64,000 nucleotides of DNA, taken from positions 495,013 to 559,012 of the forward strand of contig NZ_JACXZA010000005.1 in assembly GCF_014779765.1 (NCBI RefSeq), given 5' to 3'. This DNA comes from Paenibacillus terricola (lineage in GTDB: Bacteria > Bacillota > Bacilli > Paenibacillales > Paenibacillaceae). The translations under genes were made by a program, and so were the position numbers. This document shows positions 17,637 through 24,778 of the stretch, piece by piece (position 1 is the stretch's first letter; each line of letters starts with the position of its first letter). Below the pieces are notes generated by a model that searched no databases, was not told the DNA's origin, and was given only the letters and a program-made list of their open reading frames with translations.

Positions 17637-20050
17637 GAGCATTCACCTCGTATAGCCATTGACTGTCCAGCTTCGTTCTGGGCTCGCAACAGCAGTGCTC
17701 TGCGGCTGCGCGGATCAAGCGCCCGCTCTCGCAATGCAACAACGCCAATCCGCTCCAGCCACTGCCAGACCGGCTCACCATACAACGCTTCCTCCGCATA
17801 GAGCTGGAGAACGGCGGTTGCTATATCCACGACAGCTCGTTCTTCCGGCTCTGTCAGCAGCAGCTTCGCTTCCTTCACCTCAATGCCAGCAGAGCCGCCG
17901 ATGTACAACTCCCAGCCGCTTGGCACGCCAACGATGCCTATATCACGCACGAGCGAACCAGCGCGATGCAGCGGGCTTGCCGAGACCGCCGCGCTTACCG
18001 TCGTCGGCAGTTGCAACTGCTCCAGCCGTCGTTCCAGCGCGGCCCCCACAGCTATAGAGTCGCGCACAGCGCCTCGCTCGTAGGCAATACCGCCGCAAGT
18101 CACAACTGAAGCGACGGGTCGGCCGTACATATGAGCGGCAACCGGCCCGCCAATGGTCTGCGATACACCCGCCGCTTCAGCCGCCGACAGACCAAGCAGC
18201 TCCAACCGCCCGTCCCCGTTCAACTTCGCAAGCGGCACCTGATATCGCTCGATCGCATCCGCAATACGCCGCAGCTGGTCTGCCGTTGCCACGCCGCCAT
18301 ACAATCGCGGTTGAACCGCATAAGTGCCGTTTGCAAGCGCAGCATAGGCGCCGCCTTCAGCCAACGTGTCCGCCGCTTCCGTGTCGGCTGCCGCTGTCAG
18401 TGCGGCAGTCGAGACTTGATCCCGGCCATTCGCGCTTAATCGTCCCAGCACGCCGATATAATACCGAATCGCCGGACGGCAGAACATGCAGCCATCCGCC
18501 GTCTTCCATCCGAGCGCCGTCACCGCCTCACGGAAACTCGAAGTGCGACTTGCGGCAATCGCATCTTTCAACTGCTCGCGACTGAGCGTTGTGCAACCAC
18601 ATAACGGCGTCACCTGCACTGCGTCCTCGTCACCGCTTTCGAGCACGCACTGAAGCAGCGCCGATACTAGCGGCTTGCAGCCACCGCAGGAGCTTGCCGC
18701 CCGGGTGCATTCACGCACCTGCTCGAACGTTTCGAGCCCCTGCTCCCGGATAACAGCCGTTATCGTCCCTTTGCTGACGCCGTTGCAGGAGCAGATCGTT
18801 TCACTATCCGACAGCCCGCTCACATACTCGGTCGTGCCGCCTCCCGTTCCACCGCTGGAAGTGGGCGCCTCCTGCTGCAGAACGGAAATATCCGCTCCCT
18901 GCTTCACATAACCCAGCAGTTTATTGCTGTCTCCGCTGTCTCCGAACAAGACCGCGCCGACAATCCGGTTGTCACGAATGCCGATTTTGCGATAAGTACG
19001 GCGAATGCCGTCATAGGCCATCTGCATCGTCGACAATTGCGAATCTTCAATGTCGCCGACCGAGAATACATCCACGCCGGACACCTTCAGCTGTGAATAG
19101 AGCACTGAGCCATGATAACCTTCGGTATCTTGCTCGCAGATTGCTTGCGCCAGCACCTTGCCTTGTTCATATAACGGAGCGACTAGTCCATATACCATGC
19201 CCCGATGCTCCGCGCACTCTCCCACGGCATAGACATTCGGAGCACTTGTCTCCATGCGGTCGTTGACGACAATCGCGCGGTTTACCTCAATGCCGCTCTC
19301 CGCGGCAAGCCGTACATTCGGCTTAATACCAACTGCGATTACAACAAGATCGACGTTAAGCCTTGTGCCGTCTGTGAACTGGAGCGCCTCGACCCTTTTG
19401 CGGCCGATGATGCGATCTGTATTTTTCTCCAGCCAAATCTTCATGCCTTGCTGCTCCAGCTCTTGCCTTAGCATATTTGCCGCTTGAGGGTCCAACTGCC
19501 GATTCATCAAGTAGCGGCTGTTATGGATGACATGAACGTCCTCCATCCCGAGATTAAGCAGTCCTCGCGCAGCCTCCAGACCAAGCAGACCTCCGCCGAT
19601 GACAGCAGCACGTTTGTAATTAGCCGCGGTCTCCACCATCAACTCACAATCCTTCATGTTACGAAAAGCGGTAACGCCCGGCTTATCGATGCCAGGCAGC
19701 GGCAGCATGAAAGGAAGCGATCCCGTCGCGATAATAAGCTTGTCATAAGCGGTCGTTCTTCTGCGATCCGTGTGTACGACCTGGTTCGCCGTATCTATAT
19801 AGGTAACCGTCTCGCCCGTATAGAGGGTAATGCCTCGCTCTTCGTACCAGGCGTACTCATTGATCGTAATGGCCGACATGGGCGTATCGCCTTGCAGCAC
19901 CTTGGATAGCATGATTCGGTTATAGTTCGGATGTGGCTCCGCGCCAACAATCGTAATGTCGAACGCATCGGGACGCAGCTTCAATATCTCCTCGATGCAG
20001 CGGACGCCTGCCATCCCGTTTCCGATGAGAACTAGCTTCTGCCTCGTCAT
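17633..20050 (-). CDS. nasB: Assimilatory nitrate reductase electron-transfer subunit (NasD-like fold with degenerate siroheme site)
   Basis: An 805-residue flavoprotein expected to pass NAD(P)H electrons to NasC. Domains in order: FAD-binding Rossmann fold (GNGMAGVRC, residues 11-19), NAD-binding fold (GGGLLGLEAARGL, about 150), two BFD-type [2Fe-2S] domains (CSCNGV...CGGCK and CGCTTL...CMFCRP), then a C-terminal ferredoxin-like plus sulfite/nitrite-reductase-like region. In true nitrite reductases this last region holds four cysteines for the [4Fe-4S]-siroheme centre. Here the matching stretches read TCGGIAYERG and SASPLHRAG, so three of four cysteines are missing. It therefore cannot be a normal nitrite reductase, and its pairing with nasC supports the NasB role. 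GGAGGGG precedes the ATG. Two GlnR/TnrA boxes lie upstream. Confidence 0.88.
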   Translation of the reverse strand: MTRQKLVLIGNGMAGVRCIEEILKLRPDAFDITIVGAEPHPNYNRIMLSKVLQGDTPMSAITINEYAWYEERGITLYTGETVTYIDTANQVVHTDRRRTTAYDKLIIATGSLPFMLPLPGIDKPGVTAFRNMKDCELMVETAANYKRAAVIGGGLLGLEAARGLLNLGMEDVHVIHNSRYLMNRQLDPQAANMLRQELEQQGMKIWLEKNTDRIIGRKRVEALQFTDGTRLNVDLVVIAVGIKPNVRLAAESGIEVNRAIVVNDRMETSAPNVYAVGECAEHRGMVYGLVAPLYEQGKVLAQAICEQDTEGYHGSVLYSQLKVSGVDVFSVGDIEDSQLSTMQMAYDGIRRTYRKIGIRDNRIVGAVLFGDSGDSNKLLGYVKQGADISVLQQEAPTSSGGTGGGTTEYVSGLSDSETICSCNGVSKGTITAVIREQGLETFEQVRECTRAASSCGGCKPLVSALLQCVLESGDEDAVQVTPLCGCTTLSREQLKDAIAASRTSSFREAVTALGWKTADGCMFCRPAIRYYIGVLGRLSANGRDQVSTAALTAAADTEAADTLAEGGAYAALANGTYAVQPRLYGGVATADQLRRIADAIERYQVPLAKLNGDGRLELLGLSAAEAAGVSQTIGGPVAAHMYGRPVASVVTCGGIAYERGAVRDSIAVGAALERRLEQLQLPTTVSAAVSASPLHRAGSLVRDIGIVGVPSGWELYIGGSAGIEVKEAKLLLTEPEERAVVDIATAVLQLYAEEALYGEPVWQWLERIGVVALRERALDPRSRRALLLRAQNEAGQSMAIRGECS

Positions 20051-20106
20051 CGCTTCCCCTCCAGGTTTCTTCTCCGGACCCTATCCCATTTGATCTCTAT
20101 ATATTA

Positions 20107-20123
20107 TGTAAAGATAGTTTACA
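20107..20123 (-). promoter_or_regulatory. Second GlnR/TnrA-type box (promoter-proximal)
   Basis: TGTAAAGATAGTTTACA is a palindrome that fits TGTNA-N7-TNACA exactly. It lies 57-73 bases before the nasB ATG, near or just after the predicted transcription start, where binding would block transcription. Confidence 0.6.
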
Positions 20124-20132
20124 TTCCGCTTC

Positions 20133-20184
20133 ATTCCACAATGACTTGTCATTTTATTTGATATGTATGTTAGAATATATAACA
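20133..20184 (-). promoter_or_regulatory. nasB promoter with upstream GlnR/TnrA box
   Basis: TGTTAGAATATATAACA (20168-20184) fits the GlnR/TnrA consensus TGTNA-N7-TNACA, including the A/T-rich core preferred by TnrA. On the minus strand a TGGAAT -10-like hexamer lies at 20133-20138, which puts the box centre about 50 bases before the predicted start, the usual position for TnrA activation. No -35 consensus is seen, as expected for an activated promoter. Confidence 0.7.
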
Positions 20185-20380
20185 TTAATCTCAATGTACC
20201 CCACTGTGAGGGAATAATCAATAGCGATTTAGCATCGTACAGCCGCGATCTTGGTGCTGAACAACGTCCGTTGTGTCAGTATACGTAACACAAAATTCAA
20301 TTTCGCTTTACAAACGTTTCGGTATCCGTCAATTCATCGAGCCAATCCGATTATTTCCTCGGAAATAGACAAAATAACGC

Positions 20381-20420
20381 AAAAAGCAGCCCCCGCCGTC
20401 GGTTCACGGCAAAGACTGCT
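20381..20420 (-). terminator. Terminator of the 20438-21289 gene
   Basis: On the minus strand AGCAG and GCCGT pair with ACGGC and CTGCT across a short internal loop, followed by TTTTT. It starts 17 bases after the stop codon. Confidence 0.7.
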
Positions 20421-20437
20421 GATTGGCGAGCTTTATC

Positions 20438-21289
20438 TTATTTTTGAACCAGTTTATCCCCGGACGCGTAGACAAACTCAGCAGGCTTGTCGTTAAAAGG
20501 AATGTACGCTTTGAACGTATTCGTTTCATTATTGTAAAGAATACCACCCTTCGCTTGCAGCAGCTCGCCCAAATTGACAGCCTCTAGCTGATCATCCTTC
20601 GGACGAACCAGAATGGCGTTAACCGGTATGCTGGTGTCGGAATAAACGAGTTCTTTGATGCCATCGTGATTCCAATCGCCGATCCACGTGTGATAGTTGA
20701 AGTACAGATTTTGCACCGGAATCCCATTCTCCAACCGTACGTATCGATCGATTGCACAATCTGCGCCACAAATACCCATTAGTCGACTATAGGTTGTGCC
20801 GAACAGATCAGCCTGATCGATCACAATATCCTTCTCGTATACATCACCGCCGATGGTACCCAACTCATAAATGCTATCACCCGCTAATAATCCAATGAAG
20901 CGTTCTGTCGGATCACGGTCTGGCTTCGTATAAACCCAATAGGTTTGATCTTCGAAATCAATGGTTCGAGTACGCTCACGCTCTGGAATACTGGAACTAG
21001 GCACTTTCTGAATAGAGGTTACTGCTTCCTCCAGTGGTCGGAAGGTTAGCTGCAACTCCTGAGGGAAGGTCATCTCTTCCTCTGGCTGTTCAGGGATCGT
21101 TGATTGATCAGGGGCCGCCACCTGTTCATTATTCGACTCTAACTCCGGATAATAGACTTTATTATTCGCATGCCCATCCGCAATAGCTGGCTGTTCCTGC
21201 CGCTGTTGTACAATTGTAACCGCGACAACCACGATCAGTGCCAGCGTAATAGCTCCCCCTGCCCATCCAAGCCAAACATCCTTCCTCAC
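20438..21289 (-). CDS. Membrane-anchored protein of unknown function
   Basis: A 283-residue protein that matches no family recognised by eye. Residues 8-28 form one N-terminal membrane anchor (GGAITLALIVVVAVTIV), followed by an acidic, proline- and glutamine-rich linker to about residue 75. A folded domain follows with two close cysteines (GICGADCAIDRY), and a short FG-GAP/EF-hand-like segment GDWNHDGIKEL that may bind calcium. The domain is predicted to sit outside the membrane. It is a single gene with its own terminator. It could be a sporulation or envelope protein, but nothing nearby supports a specific role. The start ATG begins MRKDVWLGW; a GAGGA-like ribosome site precedes it. Confidence 0.7.
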   Translation of the reverse strand: MRKDVWLGWAGGAITLALIVVVAVTIVQQRQEQPAIADGHANNKVYYPELESNNEQVAAPDQSTIPEQPEEEMTFPQELQLTFRPLEEAVTSIQKVPSSSIPERERTRTIDFEDQTYWVYTKPDRDPTERFIGLLAGDSIYELGTIGGDVYEKDIVIDQADLFGTTYSRLMGICGADCAIDRYVRLENGIPVQNLYFNYHTWIGDWNHDGIKELVYSDTSIPVNAILVRPKDDQLEAVNLGELLQAKGGILYNNETNTFKAYIPFNDKPAEFVYASGDKLVQK

Positions 21290-21586
21290 CGTGCGTTCCT
21301 CATTCCGTTATCATTTTATATAGATAGACTCAACATGCTTGAAGAAGGTTGCAGGCGAGCAGCCCCTCAGCTGCAGGTTATTCGCCTGCTAGCGGCTTCA
21401 AATATCCCGCATAGTTCTGGATTCGCCACATACGATTACACGAAGCAGCGATGCCGAACTTCGGGCCCGGGATTGAGAAGAAACTAAAATTTCGTTAAAG
21501 TACCATTTCTTCTGCAACCATCGGATGGTGTAGGCGTATTTCCTAATACAACCAACATTTTACATACACAGGAGGTAAGCTTAACT

Positions 21587-22510
21587 ATGAGTACAGTAAC
21601 AGATTTCAACCCGAACGCACCTCGACGCGGTTCGCATCCAGGCCGAATTATCGGCTGGAGCATCGGTGCTCTGCTTGTCATTCTAGTTGCTTTCAACAGC
21701 TATACGACCGTCGAATATGGTCATGTCGGCTTGTACAAAACGTTCGGCAAGCTGAACGACAGCGTGCTGGAGCCAGGCATTCATTTGAAAATTCCTTTCT
21801 TCCAGTCCGTCATTGAGGTGAACACGCAAGTTACGAAGGCGGAGACCGACTCGACTGCTTCCTCGAAGGATTTGCAGCCAGTGTCGACGCATGTTGCCGT
21901 TAACTACTCGGTTAACAAAGCGGCAGCATTTAATCTGATGAATAACGTCGGCTCCACCTACGACAACGTCATTATTAACCCTGCTGTGCAAGAGATCGTG
22001 AAAGAAGTGACGGCCCGCTATCCCGCCGAAGATTTGATTGCGAAACGTGACATTGTGGCAGGCGAAATCAGCGATCTGCTGACCAAGCGGCTGGCGAAGT
22101 ATGATCTCCTCGTGAGAGAAATTAACATCGTAAACTTCAAATTCAGCGATGCATTCAACCAATCGATCGAAGCGAAGCAGGTTGCACAGCAGCAGGCGTT
22201 GAAAGCGGAGAATGACCTGAAACGCGTGCAGATCGAAGCAAAGCAGCTCGTCGCGCAAGCTGAGGCCGAAGCTCAATCGCTCAAGCTGAAGAAACAGGAA
22301 GTAACGCCAGAACTCGTACAGCTGAAGCAGATCGAGGTACAGGAGAAAGCGCTGGAGAAATGGGACGGCCGATTGCCAAGCGTTACCGGCGGCGCCACAC
22401 CATTCATCGACTTCTCATCGGTGCTCAATTCCAGCGGAAGCGCAAGCTCCAGTCAGGCGCCTGTTAAACAGCAGTCGACCGAGACGGACACGACGCAAAC
22501 GCAGCCTTAA
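21587..22510 (+). CDS. Prohibitin / SPFH-domain membrane protein
   Basis: A 307-residue prohibitin-family protein. One N-terminal membrane helix (IIGWSIGALLVILVAF) is followed by the SPFH/band-7 domain (VEYGHVGLYKTFGKLND, EPGIHLKIPFFQSV, VNTQVTKAETDSTASSKDLQPV), then a long alanine/glutamate/lysine-rich coiled coil (about residues 180-255) and a low-complexity serine/glutamine/threonine tail. Such proteins form large ring- or cage-like scaffolds in the membrane and often control proteases or membrane domains. The ATG follows AGGAGGT with good spacing. The gene is single, with its own terminator at 22525-22556. The family is certain; the partner is not known. Confidence 0.92.
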   Translation: MSTVTDFNPNAPRRGSHPGRIIGWSIGALLVILVAFNSYTTVEYGHVGLYKTFGKLNDSVLEPGIHLKIPFFQSVIEVNTQVTKAETDSTASSKDLQPVSTHVAVNYSVNKAAAFNLMNNVGSTYDNVIINPAVQEIVKEVTARYPAEDLIAKRDIVAGEISDLLTKRLAKYDLLVREINIVNFKFSDAFNQSIEAKQVAQQQALKAENDLKRVQIEAKQLVAQAEAEAQSLKLKKQEVTPELVQLKQIEVQEKALEKWDGRLPSVTGGATPFIDFSSVLNSSGSASSSQAPVKQQSTETDTTQTQP

Positions 22511-22524
22511 CTATTAAGTCGGTT

Positions 22525-22556
22525 AACGCCTATGGCTTCTCAGCCATAGGCGTTTT
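22525..22556 (+). terminator. Terminator of the prohibitin gene
   Basis: A perfect stem AACGCCTATGGC/GCCATAGGCGTT with a small TTCTCA loop, followed by TTTC. It lies 15 bases after the stop codon. Confidence 0.85.
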
Positions 22557-22721
22557 CATGTTTGAACGGCCATCCCACCCGTTAGAGATAATTTCCCACC
22601 TCTAATTTTCTCACGACCGCAATATGGTATTTGTATATTTATAAATAGGTTTATAATATTGTTAATTTGTGCTCGACAGTGTACACTAGGCTTTAGACAC
22701 ATAAGGGAGGTTGCTCGCCAT

Positions 22722-24272
22722 ATGAAGAAATCGATTAAACTTGCTGCTGCGGCTGTTCTTACGGTTGCAATGTTAAGCGCTTGCAGTGACAGCAGCACCA
22801 ACAAGGACACCACCAACAACACGAATACACAAACCGAGAACCAAGCTGATAATACGAACGAAACAACAAGCCAGACAAGCGACGTCCCGGCTGCAGAAGC
22901 ACCTGTTTTTGAAAACGTATCCGTACATGATCCTTCGGTCATCAAGGTGGACGACACGTTCTATATTTTCGGCTCCCACCTTGCTGCTGCGAAGTCGACC
23001 GACCTGATGAAATGGACGCTCATCGATTCCGGCGTAGCCGATGGCAATGTGCTCATTCCGAACGTTACGGAAGAGCTGAAAGAAACACTCGACTGGGCAG
23101 AGTCCGATACGCTGTGGGCGCCAGATGTCATCCAGCTCGCTGACGGCAAATTCTATATGTACTACAACGCATGCAAAGGCGACTCCCCTCGCTCCGCGCT
23201 TGGCGTTGCCGTTGCAGACAAGCCAGAAGGCCCGTACAAAGATCTCGGCATTATTCTAAAATCCGGCCAATGGGGCGAGATTAGCCCAGACGGCACCGTA
23301 TATGATGCAACCGTTCATCCGAACGTTGTAGACCCTGACGTATTCTTCGACAAAGACGGCAAGCTCTGGATGGTATACGGCTCCTATTCCGGCGGTATCT
23401 TCATCATGCAGATGGATCCGAAAACCGGTATGCCGCTCCCTGACCAAGGTTACGGCAAGAAGCTGCTCGGCGGCAATCACAGCCGCATCGAAGGCCCGTA
23501 CATGCTGTACAGCCCGCAAACGGACTACTATTATCTGTTCCTGTCTTACGGCGGACTTGACGCCAACGGCGGATATAACATCCGTGCAGCACGTTCGAAG
23601 AATCCGGACGGTCCATTCGTTGATTCTGAAGGCCAAGATATGATTGATGCAATGGGTACGCCGGGCACACTGTTCGATGATCCTTCATACGCACCGTACG
23701 GCGTAAAGTTGATGGGCAACTTCACATTCGATTCGGTAGATGGCGAACCTACAGGCAACCCATATGCGATCGACTACGGTTATGTTTCGCCAGGCCATAA
23801 CTCGGCTTATTATGATGAGAAGACCGGCCAATATTATCTCATCTTCCATACTCGTTTCCCAAGCCGCGGCGAAGCGCATGAGGTACGTGTCCATCAGATG
23901 TTCATGAATGCAGATGGCTGGCCAGTCGTTGCACCCCACCGTTACGGTGGCGAGACAATCGGTAAATATGCAACGTCCGATATCGTTGGCGACTATAAGT
24001 ACGTGAACCATGGTCACGACATTACGGCTGATATTGTTCGTTCGTCCGTTATTACCCTGTCTGAGGATGGCAAAGTAAGCGGCGCAGCAACAGGCACATG
24101 GAAGCTGGATGGCGACCATAACGCTGTAATATCGATTGATGGCGTCGACTACAAAGGCGTATTCCTTCGTGAATACGACGAGAGTATGGAAACGCAAGTT
24201 ATGACGTTCTCTGCTTTGTCTGATAAAGGCGTTACCATCTGGGGCAGCCACGTTGCGCTCGAGAAGAAGTAA
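22722..24272 (+). CDS. GH43 arabinan endo-1,5-alpha-L-arabinosidase-like lipoprotein
   Basis: A 516-residue secreted lipoprotein. The signal peptide ends in the lipobox LSAC, followed by an asparagine/threonine-rich linker to about residue 60. The GH43 five-bladed propeller follows, with the catalytic base aspartate in SVHDPSVIKV, the pKa-modulating aspartate in VVDPDVFF and the acid glutamate in RIEGPYMLYS. The C-terminal ~110 residues form the small beta-barrel domain seen in Abn2-type enzymes (DGKVSGAATGTWKL; GVFLREYDE). It should cut alpha-1,5-arabinan from pectin at the cell surface. The ATG at 22722 follows GGGAGG; the longer in-frame start lacks one and would bury the signal peptide. 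It is monocistronic, with a terminator at 24383. Debranching or xylan-type activity cannot be excluded. Confidence 0.9.
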   Translation: MKKSIKLAAAAVLTVAMLSACSDSSTNKDTTNNTNTQTENQADNTNETTSQTSDVPAAEAPVFENVSVHDPSVIKVDDTFYIFGSHLAAAKSTDLMKWTLIDSGVADGNVLIPNVTEELKETLDWAESDTLWAPDVIQLADGKFYMYYNACKGDSPRSALGVAVADKPEGPYKDLGIILKSGQWGEISPDGTVYDATVHPNVVDPDVFFDKDGKLWMVYGSYSGGIFIMQMDPKTGMPLPDQGYGKKLLGGNHSRIEGPYMLYSPQTDYYYLFLSYGGLDANGGYNIRAARSKNPDGPFVDSEGQDMIDAMGTPGTLFDDPSYAPYGVKLMGNFTFDSVDGEPTGNPYAIDYGYVSPGHNSAYYDEKTGQYYLIFHTRFPSRGEAHEVRVHQMFMNADGWPVVAPHRYGGETIGKYATSDIVGDYKYVNHGHDITADIVRSSVITLSEDGKVSGAATGTWKLDGDHNAVISIDGVDYKGVFLREYDESMETQVMTFSALSDKGVTIWGSHVALEKK

Positions 24273-24309
24273 CCTAATCGCCTCATTCATCTGACTATTT
24301 GTTCCTATT

Positions 24310-24354
24310 CCGATGTCCTGTGGTTTGCGCTTCGCAACATTACAGGACATTCGG
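24310..24354. other. Long stem-loop without a T tract
   Basis: CCGATGTCCTGT (24310-24321) pairs with ACAGGACATTCGG (24342-24354), with an inner TTGCG-CTT-CGCAA hairpin. No T run follows, so it is probably not the terminator. It may stabilise the 3' end of the GH43 transcript. Confidence 0.45.
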
Positions 24355-24382
24355 ACTACACATCGATATGCTGCCAAAGTCA

Positions 24383-24413
24383 AACAAGCCGGCCCGCTGC
24401 CGGCTTGTTTGTT
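24383..24413 (+). terminator. Terminator of the GH43 gene
   Basis: AACAAGCCGGC, a five-base loop and GCCGGCTTGTT form an 11-pair stem ending in TTGTT. Confidence 0.75.
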
Positions 24414-24717
24414 ATATATCTTCAGACCCCGATGCATCTCCGCTATATCCAAGTACCCCTTCTCGAATAACTAGCCGCAGTCGAATCCCCTTCTATTTAC
24501 TCGAACGATGACAAAATGTTCATTTACTCACGCGCGTTCAAAAATCTCCCAATCGACTTATAGAAATTTTTACCTAATATGCTAAAATGAAACCGCATAC
24601 ATGTTAAGGTGACCGATAACGCAGATCGCACAGGAGGTGGTTCATTCGGCGCTGCTCGGCCGAGAACATGCCACACGGGGTTGTCCAGCTTTCGAAAGTT
24701 TCCGGCAGCCATTTTTT

Positions 24718-24731
24718 CGAAAACGTTTTCA
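24718..24731 (+). promoter_or_regulatory. CcpA cre-like site before the GH74 gene
   Basis: CGAAAACGTTTTCA matches the catabolite-repression element TGWAARCGYTWWCA at 13 of 14 positions. It lies 48-61 bases before the GTG start, where CcpA would repress xyloglucanase expression on preferred sugars. Confidence 0.55.
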
Positions 24732-24778
24732 GAATATTCAAAATCCATCCCTACTATTATTTGATCGGAGGTTTTATT

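Larger units (their letters stand above)
20051..20437. other. nasB control region and facing 3' end
   Basis: A 387-base gap between nasB and the next gene, both on the minus strand. Bases 20100-20190 hold the nasB promoter and two GlnR/TnrA boxes. Bases 20190-20380 show no reading frame or structure that could be supported. Bases 20381-20420 hold the terminator of the gene at 20438-21289. Confidence 0.6.
24273..24778. other. Region between the GH43 and GH74 genes
   Basis: A 506-base gap. It holds a long imperfect hairpin (24310-24354), the GH43 terminator (24383-24413), a weak -10 candidate TAAAAT near 24583, a cre-like site (24718-24731) and the ribosome site of the GH74 gene. No gene is supported. 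Confidence 0.6.

Noticed and set aside
17633-20050. Assignment as NADH-dependent nitrite reductase large subunit (nasD/nirB)
   Set aside because: Domain order and length fit, but three of the four cluster cysteines are missing and the neighbour is the nitrate reductase catalytic gene, so nasB is the better call.
22634-22662. TTGTAT...TATAAT promoter for the GH43 gene
   Set aside because: The spacer is 15 bases for TATAAT or requires a poorer -10; too weak to list as a feature.
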